Source: DASUPK01 sp963743575
Lineage (GTDB): Bacteria; Actinomycetota; Thermoleophilia; Solirubrobacterales; 70-9
DNA length: 64,000 nt
Reading direction: 5' to 3'
NCBI GenBank assembly: GCA_963743575.1
Contig: CAVUQC010000002.1
Coordinates: 310,001-374,000, forward strand
Below, piece after piece: positions 7,021 through 15,587 of the stretch; the stretch's first letter is position 1; every line of letters begins with the position of its first letter. Below the pieces are notes generated by a model. It ran no database searches and had not been told where the DNA came from. It saw nothing but the letters and a program-made list of their open reading frames with translations. Position numbers and translations under genes: made by a program.

Positions 7021-8253
7021 TCAGCCCTTCTTACCGCTGGATGCGCCTGTGCCGGTCGGCGCCTGACCTTGAGACTGGGCCTGGCTCTGAGCCTGCTGAA
7101 CCTGCTGCTGGAGCTGCTGCAGCAGATCCGTGCCGCTGCCCTCGAGGACGGGGGTGCCGGTGAACGCGATCACGCCGGTCGCCTTCTTGCTGCCCTGCTG
7201 GGACTGCAGCGACTGCTGAATCTGGTTCTTCTGGGCCGCAGTCACCCGCGAGAGCCGGATCTTCTGAAGAGCCTGGAGGTAGACGAGCTCCTGCGTGGCG
7301 AGCGGTGCGGCACCGTTCAGGTTGCCGCTGTCGCTGACCGTCTCCTGGCCGATGGGCCTCGCCTGCTGGTCCGACCCATAGAGCCAGAGCACGTACTCGT
7401 CGCCGTTGGAAGTCGGGTCGAGGTGGGCGGCGTTGGTCTGCAGCGCGAAGCCGGCGATCGCGGCCTTGTTGTTCGAGCTTTGCTGGTTCTGCTGGGGCGG
7501 GACCGGCACCAGAGTGACCTGGCCTGCGGGCGCGCAGCTCTGGCTCGCGAAATCTCCGACCGGCGCGAGCTTCGTGGTCGGCACGCCGGCCTGCTGCGCT
7601 GCGGTGACATCGAGGGCCTTGCAATCGCCCGATCCACCGCCTCCACCGCCGGTCGCGATCACGACGATCACGATCACGAGGACAAGCGCGATGGCGGCGC
7701 CGACGATGGCCTGGGTGCGCCGCTTGCCCGTGAGCGAGCCCAGGCCGCCGCTGAAGAAGCCCGCTGCGCGGGAGGCGACGCCGGGGCCCTTGGCGGGTAC
7801 CTCGGGCGAAGGCGGCGGAGGGGGCGCCGTCGTCGTCGCAGGGGAAGATGGGGCAGCCGCCGGAGGCGGGGGAGGAGGCGCCGCGCCGCGGCGGCCGCCG
7901 CGAGGTTCCGGGACCTCGGGAAGCGTGGCTTTCGGCGCAAGCAACCTCAGGTTCTGGACCAGGCGCTGCGCGAGGGCGTTGTCCTCCGGATCGCTCTGCA
8001 GGTGCCTGACCGCGTCCGCGCGGCCGATCGGATCGGCCTGGCCGAGGAGGTAGTCGCTCAGGCCGACCTGCGCGTCGGGGTCGGCGCCGCCGATCTCGGT
8101 GAGCGCGGACCGCGCCCGGGAGCGCACCTCGTCAGGCGCGATGCCCAGCAGGGAGCCGATGTCGTCGTAGCCCTGCCCCCCTTCGAGCAGCAGCTGCAGC
8201 ATCGCGCGTTGTTCATCCGTGACCGGCAAGAGCGTGGAAGCGTAGGGCAGCAA
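7021..8253 (-). CDS. HTH-membrane-extracytoplasmic protein, copy 2, with Pro- and Gln-rich regions
   Basis: A 410-residue paralogue of the downstream gene. It has an N-terminal helical segment (VTDEQRAMLQLLLEGGQGYDDIGSLLGI), a longer cytoplasmic part, a Pro/Ala linker, a transmembrane helix (AIVGAAIALVLVIVIVVIA, about 190-210), a Gly spacer and an outer domain containing GDEYVLWLYGSDQQAR and VIAFTGTPVLEG. The C-terminus is Gln/Ser-rich low complexity. The outer domain carries a Cys pair missing from copy 1. The start is a TTG at 8253 with no clear ribosome site; a second TTG lies eight codons in. Function unknown; probably co-transcribed with copy 1. Confidence 0.7.
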   Translation of the reverse strand: MLPYASTLLPVTDEQRAMLQLLLEGGQGYDDIGSLLGIAPDEVRSRARSALTEIGGADPDAQVGLSDYLLGQADPIGRADAVRHLQSDPEDNALAQRLVQNLRLLAPKATLPEVPEPRGGRRGAAPPPPPPAAAPSSPATTTAPPPPPSPEVPAKGPGVASRAAGFFSGGLGSLTGKRRTQAIVGAAIALVLVIVIVVIATGGGGGGSGDCKALDVTAAQQAGVPTTKLAPVGDFASQSCAPAGQVTLVPVPPQQNQQSSNNKAAIAGFALQTNAAHLDPTSNGDEYVLWLYGSDQQARPIGQETVSDSGNLNGAAPLATQELVYLQALQKIRLSRVTAAQKNQIQQSLQSQQGSKKATGVIAFTGTPVLEGSGTDLLQQLQQQVQQAQSQAQSQGQAPTGTGASSGKKG

Positions 8254-8273
8254 CCCGGAATGTGACGCAGGCC

Positions 8274-8885
8274 TTATCCGACGGTTAATCCCGGCTCAAC
8301 CCGCGTCGCCAGTCGCGGGTAGTGGACGAGCAGCCCGTCCGCATCAAGCTCGAGATCGGCCTGGAAGTCGCCATCGCGGCTGATGTAGCGGACCACCGAT
8401 CCGCTCTCCGTCGCGCGCTGGTGCTCGTAGCGCTGGGGCGACGCCTCCACGCGCAGCGTCGGCATGCGCACGAACGCCATCACGAAGTCACCCGATCCGC
8501 CGGCCCGAAGGCCCTCCCGGAGAATCGGCATCGTGTTGGTGAGCGGCGAGTTCTCGATGTCGATGTCAAGGGCCTTGGAGAGATCGGGAAGAGCGCCGTC
8601 CCAGGGGCCGCCGGGAACGCCCCCGGTGTCGGCGACCTCCGCCCGCCAGCCTCCCTCCCCGTCGTGCGCGAGGAGCAGGCGCCTGCTCCAGCCTTCAGCC
8701 GCGGCGGTCAGCTCCAGCTCGCTGGTCACCCACTTCCGAGGCGCCTCGAGCCGATAGTCGACGCGGAATGCTGCAGGGTCCGCACCCAGCTGAACTCCCC
8801 GTGCGCTCAGTCCGCTCTCGCCCAGCTCCACCTGGGCGGCCTCTGTCAGCCACTCCTCGACTCCGGTCCAGACCATGAAGGGCAT
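8274..8885 (-). CDS. Putative glycolipid-binding protein
   Basis: A 203-residue protein matching the glycolipid-binding family (Pfam PF06475 type). It opens with MVWTGVEEWLTEAAQVEL and has the conserved core DIDIENSPLTNTMPILR and a C-terminal strand region ending in hydrophobic and charged residues. No signal peptide or membrane segment is present. Two starts are possible: ATG 8885, which begins exactly at the conserved domain, or ATG 8912, whose codon shares the CCATGG palindrome with the divergent thioesterase start. I chose 8885. Biological role in any organism is poorly defined. Confidence 0.72.
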   Translation of the reverse strand: MPFMVWTGVEEWLTEAAQVELGESGLSARGVQLGADPAAFRVDYRLEAPRKWVTSELELTAAAEGWSRRLLLAHDGEGGWRAEVADTGGVPGGPWDGALPDLSKALDIDIENSPLTNTMPILREGLRAGGSGDFVMAFVRMPTLRVEASPQRYEHQRATESGSVVRYISRDGDFQADLELDADGLLVHYPRLATRVEPGLTVG

Positions 8886-8910
8886 GTCGCGCAGACTATG
8901 GTGCCGCGCC

Positions 8911-9312
8911 ATGGGCGAAGAGGAGACGATTCCGTCGGGGTTCGCTGAGGAGATCGGGACCGAGTGGATCGACCTGGATCCCGACAACGCCCGGGCGCGG
9001 ATCAAGATCGAGCCGCGCCACCTGCAGCCCTACGGAGTCGTTCACGGGGGTGTCTACGCGACCTTGGCCGAGAGCATCTGCTCGGCGGCGACTTACGTCG
9101 CGGTGCGAGATGACGGCATGGTCACCATGGGCCAGGCCAACGACACCACCTTCCTGCGTTCCACCGGGGAGGGCCACGTCAACGCCCTCGCCCAGACCCG
9201 GCACCGGGGCCGGACCACCTGGGTCTGGGACGTCGAAATGTCAGATGACGAGGGCCGCGTCTGCGCTCTCTCGCGGATGACGATCGCCGTCAGGCCGCGG
9301 CGAGCGGTCTGA
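8911..9312 (+). CDS. Hotdog-fold thioesterase (PaaI/YbgC-like)
   Basis: A 133-residue protein that probably hydrolyses acyl- or aryl-CoA thioesters in the cytoplasm. It contains the hotdog signature HLQPYGVVHGGVYATLAES, in which the HGG and the following acidic residue are the active-site region, then NDTTFLRSTGEGHVNA and a final strand. Start is ATG 8911. The gene is divergent from the glycolipid-binding protein with about 25 bases between starts. Specific substrate unknown. Confidence 0.85.
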   Translation: MGEEETIPSGFAEEIGTEWIDLDPDNARARIKIEPRHLQPYGVVHGGVYATLAESICSAATYVAVRDDGMVTMGQANDTTFLRSTGEGHVNALAQTRHRGRTTWVWDVEMSDDEGRVCALSRMTIAVRPRRAV

Positions 9313-9394
9313 GCTCGATCCCAGCGTCTGATGCGGGTGGGGTGTAGGGTCGCTGCAGCACGCAGGGGGCATGAATGGGGGCATAGGAGGACAC

Positions 9395-9790
9395 ATGAGC
9401 GCAGAGGAAAACGTTGCGATCATGCAGCGCGCCTACGACGCTTTCAACGCCGCTGACATCGAGACGCTGACCGAGTTGTTCGACGAGAGCATCGTCTGGC
9501 ACCTGCCCGGGAAGAGCTCGATGGCCGACGACTACCAGGGCCGCGACGCGACCCTCGCGTACTTCGGCCAGATCGGCGAGAGGACCGGTGGCACCTTCCA
9601 GGCCGAGCTGCAGCAGTTGTTCGCCGGCGCCGACGGCCGGGTGATCGGCCTCCAGCGCAGCACTGGGGAACGCGACGGCAAAAGCCTCGATGTGAGCAAC
9701 TGCATCGTCTTCGAGCTCAAGGACGGCAAGGTCGTCGACGGCAAGGAGCACTTCAACGACCTCTACGCCTGGGATGAGTTCTGGTCGTAG
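9395..9790 (+). CDS. SnoaL/NTF2-like fold protein
   Basis: A 131-residue protein starting at ATG 9395, with a good GGAGG site at 9385-9390. An earlier in-frame ATG (9371) has no ribosome site. The helical opening ENVAIMQRAYDAFNAADIETLTELFDESIVWHLPG is typical of the SnoaL-like ketosteroid-isomerase fold, as is the closing GKVVDGKEHFNDLYAWDEFW. These proteins bind or isomerise small hydrophobic molecules; the substrate is unknown. Two further members lie at 44037 and 57195. Confidence 0.78.
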   Translation: MSAEENVAIMQRAYDAFNAADIETLTELFDESIVWHLPGKSSMADDYQGRDATLAYFGQIGERTGGTFQAELQQLFAGADGRVIGLQRSTGERDGKSLDVSNCIVFELKDGKVVDGKEHFNDLYAWDEFWS

Positions 9791-9802
9791 GCCCCAATCG
9801 GC

Positions 9803-11506
9803 CTAGCGCGGCAGCTTTCGCATCGCGCCGAAGCGGTTGGTGATCGGCAGGCGCCGGTCCCGGCCGAAGGCCTTCGTTGACACCCTGATCCCCGGGGGCG
9901 CCTGGCGGCGCTTGTATTCGGCCCTGTCCACGAGCCGGATGACGTCGAGCACGGTGTCCTCGGGGAGGCCCTGGGCGACCAGGGCGTCAATGCCCTCGTC
10001 GCGCTCCACGTAGGCCTCGAGGATCCGGTCCAGCGTCTCGTAGGGCGGCAGCGAGTCCTCGTCGAGCTGATCGGGGCGCAGCTCCGCAGAGGGCGGTCGC
10101 TCGATCACCGAAGCTGGGACGAGCTCACTGCCCTCGCGCTCGTTCCGCCATCGCACCAGTCGATAGACCAGGAGCTTGAAGATGTCCTTGATCACGGCAA
10201 AGCCGCCGGCCATGTCGCCGTAGAGCGTCGCGTAGCCCACCGACATCTCGCTCTTGTTGCCGGTGGTGAGAACGAGCCAGCCGAACTTGTTCGAGAGCGC
10301 CATGATCAGGTTGCCTCTGATCCTCGCCTGCAGGTTCTCCTCGGCGATGTCCGGCTCCGTCCCCTCGAAGCTCTGGGCGAGCTCGTGCCCGTAGGCCCGC
10401 ATCGCTTCCTCGATGGAGATCTCGATCAGATCCACGCCGAGATTGCGCGCGATCGCCCTCGCATCCGACTGGGTCTCGTCACTTGAGTTGGGCGAGGGCA
10501 TCACGACGACCGTGACGCGATCCGCGCCCAGGGCATCCACGGCGATCAGCGTGACCAGAGCTGAGTCGATCCCACCGCTCAGAGCGATCACGACGCGCTC
10601 GAAGCCGTTTTTCTCGACGTAGTCCCGGAGGCCGAGCTCGAGTGCGGCGTAGACCTCGGCCTCCTCGCTGGGGAGGGGCTCCGCGATGCGGCCCGGCGCC
10701 TCGCCGCCGCCGGGCAGCGCCAGATCGCAGAAGACCAGCTCCGGCTCGAACTGCCCGGCCCGGGCGAGCGTCTCGCCGCCCGCGCCGACCACGACGCTGG
10801 CCCCATCGAAGACCAGCTCGTCCTGGCCCCCGACCATGTTGCAGAGGGCGAAGGCGGCGCCGTTGGTGCCAGCGCGGTCGGCGACCATCCGCTCACGCGC
10901 CAGGCCCTTGCCCCGGTGGTAGGGCGACGCCGAGGAGTTGACGACCAGTTGCGCTCCCGAGGAGACCTCATCTGCCTCGGGGAAGCCCGGATGCCAGATG
11001 TCCTCGCAGACCGTCAGCCCGACCTGGACGCCGGCGACTTCGATCAGGGCCGGCTCGGTCCCCGGCTCGAAGTAGCGGCGCTCGTCGAAGACGCCGTAGT
11101 TGGGGAGCTGGCACTTCCGATAGATCGAGCGGACCTCCCCGTCGGCGATCACCGCGAGCGAGTTGTAGGCCGGTGGAGGGGGCGGATCGATCAACGGGTC
11201 GAAGCGCTCGAGCGCCTCCGGGGAACGCTCCATCCGCTCGGGAAAGCCCACCAGGGCCACCACCCCCTCCACGTCGGCGGCGATCGCGTCGAGGCCCTGC
11301 CTTACGGCATCCAGAAAGTCGGGGCGCAGCACGAGATCCTCGGGCGGATAGCCCGATACGCAGAGCTCGGGTAGCAGGACGAGCTGTGCGCCCCCATCAT
11401 GGGCGCGCTCGATCGACTCCGAGATCAGGCGCACGTTTCCCTCGATGTCGCCCACGGTCGGGTCGATCTGGGCGAGCGCCAGGCGCAGATCGCGTGCTCC
11501 AGCCAT
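9803..11506 (-). CDS. nadE: Glutamine-dependent NAD(+) synthetase
   Basis: Makes NAD from deamido-NAD, ATP and glutamine. The protein is 567 residues from ATG 11506. The N-terminal nitrilase-type amidotransferase has the Glu-Lys-Cys triad visible in LLPELCVSGYPPEDL, YRKCQLPNYGVFDE and LTVCEDIWHPG. The C-terminal synthetase domain begins with the ATP-pyrophosphatase P-loop ALSGGIDSALV and contains LTTGNKSEMSVGYATLYGD, then KDIFKLLVYRL. Both domains are complete, so glutamine can supply the ammonia. The neighbouring SnoaL gene converges on it with 12 bases between stops. Confidence 0.95.
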   Translation of the reverse strand: MAGARDLRLALAQIDPTVGDIEGNVRLISESIERAHDGGAQLVLLPELCVSGYPPEDLVLRPDFLDAVRQGLDAIAADVEGVVALVGFPERMERSPEALERFDPLIDPPPPPAYNSLAVIADGEVRSIYRKCQLPNYGVFDERRYFEPGTEPALIEVAGVQVGLTVCEDIWHPGFPEADEVSSGAQLVVNSSASPYHRGKGLARERMVADRAGTNGAAFALCNMVGGQDELVFDGASVVVGAGGETLARAGQFEPELVFCDLALPGGGEAPGRIAEPLPSEEAEVYAALELGLRDYVEKNGFERVVIALSGGIDSALVTLIAVDALGADRVTVVVMPSPNSSDETQSDARAIARNLGVDLIEISIEEAMRAYGHELAQSFEGTEPDIAEENLQARIRGNLIMALSNKFGWLVLTTGNKSEMSVGYATLYGDMAGGFAVIKDIFKLLVYRLVRWRNEREGSELVPASVIERPPSAELRPDQLDEDSLPPYETLDRILEAYVERDEGIDALVAQGLPEDTVLDVIRLVDRAEYKRRQAPPGIRVSTKAFGRDRRLPITNRFGAMRKLPR

Positions 11507-11538
11507 GGACCAAGTATGGCGACGGGGGAGACTCATCC

Positions 11539-12000
11539 GTGGAGGCGGCTACCCTGCCGCGCGTGTTCAGGCAGGAAAAAGCACCGCGCACGCGCAAGGG
11601 GGTGGAGCTGATGGAGGCCCACGTGGAGGACCTCTGCCGGGAGTACGGGATCGAGCTGTCCGGCTCCTCGGCGCGCGGGCGAGCGATCCGCTGGCGCGGC
11701 GGCAGGCTGGAGATCTCGATCCCGCCGATCCGCGGCCAGGTCTCCTACTTCATCGCCCTCCACGAGATCGGGCACCTGGTCGGGAAGGGTCGCTCCGCTC
11801 CGCGTCTGGAGTCCGAGGCGAACGCCTGGCTGTTCGCGCTCGAGCACTGCGTGGTCGAGCCGACTCCCGCGACCAAGCGCTCGATCTCTCGGCGCCTCCA
11901 GGGCTATCTCGCCTGGGCGCGGAACCGCCAGCACCGGCGGGTCCCACCGCGGATCCCGGAGCGCGATCACCCCTTCTGGGCCCTGCTGCAGCTGGGCTAG
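11539..12000 (+). CDS. Small zinc metallopeptidase-like protein with HEIGH motif (ImmA/IrrE-like)
   Basis: About 153 residues from GTG 11539, which follows a GGGGGAG site; ATG 11611 is an alternative giving 129 residues. The core YFIALHEIGHLVGKGR holds the HExxH zinc motif, and LESEANAWLFALEHC follows 20 residues on, with a Glu well placed as third ligand, as in the ImmA/IrrE gluzincins. No DNA-binding domain is present. No membrane segment. The stop codon overlaps that of the converging channel gene in CTAG. Function unknown. Confidence 0.65.
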   Translation: MEAATLPRVFRQEKAPRTRKGVELMEAHVEDLCREYGIELSGSSARGRAIRWRGGRLEISIPPIRGQVSYFIALHEIGHLVGKGRSAPRLESEANAWLFALEHCVVEPTPATKRSISRRLQGYLAWARNRQHRRVPPRIPERDHPFWALLQLG

Positions 12001-12677
12001 GTCGTCCGGTCTCGACGCTGCGATGCGGCCCGGGAGGGCCGCATGTTGCTGACGATCACCGCGACCACCGTCACCAGGTAGATCTGGCCGATCAGCGCCT
12101 CCGTGATGGCCAGCGAGCGGCCGAAATTCGACGCCGCCGTCAGATCCCCGTAGCCGACGGTCGTCAGCGTGGTGAAGCTGAAGTACAGAAAGTCGCTCGT
12201 CTCGGATTGCGCGGCCGTCAACTGATGAAAGAAGGCGTGCCCACCGATCTCCTCGATCGCCGCGAACGCCGTGCCGAAGAACAAGCCGACGATCAGATAC
12301 AGGCAGAGCCCGCCGAACATCGTCTCCAGGGTCACGCTGCCCTCTTCCCGGAAGAGCTTGATCAGGCCGGTGACTATCGCGGGGGGAACCATGGCGACCA
12401 GGAGCAGCGTGACGGCGCGACCCGAGCTGTTCCCGAACTCATCGGTGCCGAGTATCGCGAGGGTGGCGCCGACGATCGAGAGGGCGGCGGCGATGACGGC
12501 CAGTCTGATCACCAACGGATGGGCGCGCGAGGCGACAACCGCGGCAACGAGGGTGATCGCCTGAAGGATTACGGCGACGAGCCGGGCGAAGTCACTCTCA
12601 CCTGCGGCCAACTGGAACCCGATCGAGATCAGGATCAGAGCGAGGACGACCCCGAAGCGGAAGTGGATCCGGTGCAC
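11997..12677 (-). CDS. Two-pore-helix potassium channel family protein
   Basis: A 226-residue integral membrane protein. Several hydrophobic helices precede a pore loop with the full potassium selectivity filter in SFTTLTTVGYGDLT (about residue 175), then a last helix (EALIGQIYLVTVVAVIVSN) and a short basic tail. No ligand-binding RCK domain follows. The start is chosen at GTG 12677 because the upstream RTX gene stops at 12718 and a basic residue cluster precedes the first helix; no clear ribosome site is seen. Likely mediates passive K+ flux. Confidence 0.82.
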   Translation of the reverse strand: MHRIHFRFGVVLALILISIGFQLAAGESDFARLVAVILQAITLVAAVVASRAHPLVIRLAVIAAALSIVGATLAILGTDEFGNSSGRAVTLLLVAMVPPAIVTGLIKLFREEGSVTLETMFGGLCLYLIVGLFFGTAFAAIEEIGGHAFFHQLTAAQSETSDFLYFSFTTLTTVGYGDLTAASNFGRSLAITEALIGQIYLVTVVAVIVSNMRPSRAASQRRDRTT

Positions 12678-12717
12678 GCGGGCATGATCGCCAGCGCGGA
12701 GGACGCCACCCCGTGGC

Positions 12718-13782
12718 TCAGCAGGAGCGGGGGCGGGGATCCAGGCGCTTGTCGCGCGTGGCGCCCTCGAGCCGGTTGGACCCGCGTCCGCACTTGATCC
12801 TGTAGTCGCGCGAGCCGTCCTTGGCGCGCAGGAAGTCGATGCCGCCCTTGCCCTTGAGCACGTCATGTCCGCGGTTGCCGACGACCAGATCCCCGTCGGG
12901 GCCGCCCGAGACGCGGTCGTTCCCTCGTCCGCCGAAGAGCCGGTCCGCTCCGAGCCAGCCGCGCAGGAGGTCCTGACCCTCGCCGCCGAGGATGATGTCG
13001 TCGCCCTCGAGGCCGAGGAGCGTGTCGTTGCCGTTGTTGCCGGAGAGGACATCGTTGCCCCCGCCGCCGATCAGCGTCTCGGAGCTCGAGTCGCCGGCGA
13101 TCAGGTCGGCCTGCGGAGTGCCGACGACAGCCTCGATGTCCCCGTGGACGGTGTCCCGCCTGCCGGAACCCTGATCCTCGACGCCGCCATCGTTGCCGTT
13201 GCCGCTGCCGATGGTGACGTTGACGGGGGTGGCGCGGTTCGCTGGATAGTCGAGCGTGTCGGTGCCGCTGCCGCCCTCGATGTCATCCGGCCCATCGCCG
13301 GCATCGACGAAGTCTCGGCCGCTGCTGGCGCGGACGTTGTCCGCCAGTGGCGAGCCGTGAATCAGGTCGTTGCCGGATCCGCCGTTCAGCGTCCCATGGC
13401 CACTCACCGAGTCGTCGCCGGGCCCGCCGTCCAGGTTTCCCACGACGCTCGTCGGGATCGTGGCCACATCCATCGAAATCGAGTCGGCCTGGGCGTCGGT
13501 GTCGACGGAGATGGTCTTGATCCCGGTCCCGGGGCAGGTGGCGCTGTGGGAACTGACGGCAGTGCAGGTCCCGCTCGGGGTCAGACTCGCGGCCGAATCG
13601 GTGACGTCATAGAGGTTCATCCCGGCGTCGAAGCTGACCGTCACCCGGTTGACCTCGCTGCCGGACTCGAGCACGCGCACGGTGTTGCCGCCGCTCACCA
13701 TGACGGTGGAGGCAAGGGCGTTCGACGCCCCGCAGAGGGCGAGGGCGAACGCGAGGAGTGCGGCGAACGAGACCTTCCTCAT
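12718..13782 (-). CDS. Secreted RTX-like calcium-binding repeat protein
   Basis: A 354-residue exported protein. Residues 1-26 are a classic signal peptide (basic MRK, hydrophobic core, cleavage after NALA). The body has many Gly-Asp nonapeptides of the RTX/hemolysin type, such as LDGGPGDDSV, LNGGSGNDLIHG and ENIGGGGNDVL-like blocks from about residue 115 to 310, which bind calcium in a parallel beta-roll. Unlike classical RTX toxins it uses a Sec-type signal and has no catalytic domain visible. It may be an adhesin or surface-layer protein. It lies just upstream of the channel gene on the same strand. Confidence 0.85.
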   Translation of the reverse strand: MRKVSFAALLAFALALCGASNALASTVMVSGGNTVRVLESGSEVNRVTVSFDAGMNLYDVTDSAASLTPSGTCTAVSSHSATCPGTGIKTISVDTDAQADSISMDVATIPTSVVGNLDGGPGDDSVSGHGTLNGGSGNDLIHGSPLADNVRASSGRDFVDAGDGPDDIEGGSGTDTLDYPANRATPVNVTIGSGNGNDGGVEDQGSGRRDTVHGDIEAVVGTPQADLIAGDSSSETLIGGGGNDVLSGNNGNDTLLGLEGDDIILGGEGQDLLRGWLGADRLFGGRGNDRVSGGPDGDLVVGNRGHDVLKGKGGIDFLRAKDGSRDYRIKCGRGSNRLEGATRDKRLDPRPRSC

Positions 13783-13821
13783 CACCCCATGAACACATCG
13801 AAAAGCCGGTAGGTGCGATCC

Positions 13822-14322
13822 CTAGAGCAGCTTCTCGACCACGAGCACGTCCTTCCACTCGCCGTCGAGGGTGCTGTGCCGCTCGTGCACTCCCACCTCG
13901 CGCCAGCCGAGGCCGCGGACCATCACGATGCTGGGCTCGTTGGAGGTGAAGATCTTGCCGACCAGCTTGTGGGCCCCGCAATCGGCCGCGGCGACCGCGA
14001 GCGCATCCAGGAGACGGCGTCCGACACCCGTTCGCCTCGCGGCGCGTTCGACGTAGAGGGTCGCCTCGCGCACGCCGTCGTAGTAGCGATGACGGTCCGT
14101 ATAGGGGCTCGCCTTCGCGAACCCGACCGGCGCGTCGCCTCGCACCGCGACCAGGACGAGGTCCTCGCTGATCCAGCGGGTGGCGGTTGCCGCGTCGGCC
14201 GGGCGGGTCTCGAAGGTCGCCACCCGGTCCTCGACTCCCTGGTTGAAGATCTCGGCCAGCTGGCTCGCGTCGGCGGGTTCTGCACGACGAGTCGACAATG
14301 GAGGCGTTTCGGAACCGTTCAC
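13822..14322 (-). CDS. GNAT-family N-acetyltransferase (phosphinothricin acetyltransferase-like)
   Basis: A 166-residue enzyme transferring acetyl from acetyl-CoA. The opening RRAEPADASQLAEIFNQGVE, the RYYDGVREATLYVE core and the acetyl-CoA loop RRTGVGRRLLDAL match the phosphinothricin/methionine-sulfoximine acetyltransferase branch; the end GLGWREVGVHERHSTLDGEW agrees. Start is GTG 14322. The acceptor is not provable from sequence. Its start is about 23 bases from the divergent VKOR gene start. Confidence 0.85.
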   Translation of the reverse strand: MNGSETPPLSTRRAEPADASQLAEIFNQGVEDRVATFETRPADAATATRWISEDLVLVAVRGDAPVGFAKASPYTDRHRYYDGVREATLYVERAARRTGVGRRLLDALAVAAADCGAHKLVGKIFTSNEPSIVMVRGLGWREVGVHERHSTLDGEWKDVLVVEKLL

Positions 14323-14345
14323 GTGAGCTTCATAGCATTGGGCGC

Positions 14346-14783
14346 ATGCCCACCGAACGGACTCTCCGCATTTCGGCCGCAGTACTCGCCGTGCTCGGCA
14401 TCGGCGTCGCCACCTACATCGGGATATCCGAGTTCGGCGGTGGTACCCCGAAGTGCCTCGCGGGCGGTCACGGCTGCGAGACGGTGGCCCACAGCCGCTA
14501 CTCCCACGTCGCGGGAATCAACGTCGCGGTGTTCGGGATCGCCGGATATGTCGTTCTCCTCCTCGCGGCGCTCCTACCGGGTGACGCGGGCCGGTTCGGG
14601 GGCTTTCTCACAGCTCTCGTGGGCTTCGGCTACAGCGTCTACCTCACCTACCTGGAGCTTTTCGTGATCGACGCGATCTGCCAGTGGTGCGTCGCGAGCG
14701 CCGTCCTGATGACGCTTTCCCTCGCGGTGGCGGCCGCCCGGGCCTTCGCCTACACGGGCCGGGAGCTCGGCCCGTCGGGGTAG
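14346..14783 (+). CDS. Vitamin K epoxide reductase family protein
   Basis: A 145-residue membrane protein with four hydrophobic helices. It re-oxidises a periplasmic-type thioredoxin by passing electrons to quinone. The active-site pair is CQWC in the last helices, and a loop pair CLAGGHGC lies after helix 1; both are required in bacterial VKOR. Ser before the quinone pocket is in place. Start is ATG 14346; an upstream in-frame ATG at 14298 overlaps the divergent gene. The next gene, 9 bases away, is its expected DsbA-like partner. Confidence 0.9.
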   Translation: MPTERTLRISAAVLAVLGIGVATYIGISEFGGGTPKCLAGGHGCETVAHSRYSHVAGINVAVFGIAGYVVLLLAALLPGDAGRFGGFLTALVGFGYSVYLTYLELFVIDAICQWCVASAVLMTLSLAVAAARAFAYTGRELGPSG

Positions 14784-14792
14784 AGTCCTCGC

Positions 14793-15572
14793 ATGGAAGG
14801 TAGGCACGACGAGAGAGAGCGCCTGAGGGCCGAGCGGCAGACGGCCGAGTCCCAGGGTGCGGCAGCGCAGCTGGCCCGAAAGCGGCGCGTCCAGTACCTG
14901 GCGCTGGCGGGGTTCGGGGCCGTGGCCGTGATCGTGGCGCTGATCGTGATCAGTCAGTCCGGCGGAGGGAGCAGCTCCAGTCCTCCCGCGAACGTCACGG
15001 GCATCGCCCAGGTGGACACCGAGCTCAAGGGGATCCCGCAGAGCGGCCAGGTGCTGGGCGACTCCTCAGCACCGGTCACGGTCGTCGAGTACGGGGACCC
15101 GCAGTGCTCCGCCTGCCAGTTCTTCTCGAAGAACGTCTCGTCGGCATTGATCTCGAGCGAGGTTCGCCCCGGCAATGCCAAGTACGAGTTCCAGCCCTTC
15201 CTGATCATCGGCCCCGACTCGAAGCCGGCGATGAGGGCGGCGCTGGCGGCCGGGGAGCAGAACCGGCTCTGGCAGTTCATGCAGCTCTTCTACCTCAACC
15301 AGGGAGGCGAGAATTCCGGTTACGTCACGGACTCATTCCTGACCGGCATCGCCAAGGGAGCGGGCGTGCCGAACATCGACGATTGGAACGCGTCCCGCAA
15401 CAGCTCCAAGTGGGACGCGACGATCCAGCAGGGCAGCTCGCAGGCGAACTCCCTCGGCTTCACCGGCACGCCATCCATCGAGGTCCACGGACCAAAGGGT
15501 CAGAAGGTCCTCGGCGGAAGCTCGATTCCGACCCTCCAGGACATCCAGGCGGCGATCCAGCAGGTCAGTTAG
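14793..15572 (+). CDS. Membrane-anchored DsbA-like disulfide oxidoreductase
   Basis: A 259-residue protein. A charged cytoplasmic tail is followed by one transmembrane helix (about residues 35-53), a Ser/Gly linker and an external thioredoxin fold. The active site is CSAC in YGDPQCSACQFF, and the cis-Pro loop is GFTGTPSIEV. It introduces disulfides into exported proteins and would be recharged by the VKOR encoded immediately upstream. Start ATG 14793. Confidence 0.92.
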   Translation: MEGRHDERERLRAERQTAESQGAAAQLARKRRVQYLALAGFGAVAVIVALIVISQSGGGSSSSPPANVTGIAQVDTELKGIPQSGQVLGDSSAPVTVVEYGDPQCSACQFFSKNVSSALISSEVRPGNAKYEFQPFLIIGPDSKPAMRAALAAGEQNRLWQFMQLFYLNQGGENSGYVTDSFLTGIAKGAGVPNIDDWNASRNSSKWDATIQQGSSQANSLGFTGTPSIEVHGPKGQKVLGGSSIPTLQDIQAAIQQVS

Positions 15573-15587
15573 GGCTACCGTGGGGGC

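Noticed and set aside
6340..8265. 641-codon open frame opposite the two paralogues
   Set aside because: Arg/Leu-rich with no domain; a shadow of the real minus-strand genes in GC-rich DNA.
12865..13812. Long plus-strand open frame opposite the RTX-like gene
   Set aside because: Ala/Val-rich shadow of the Gly-Asp repeats; no family or start signal.
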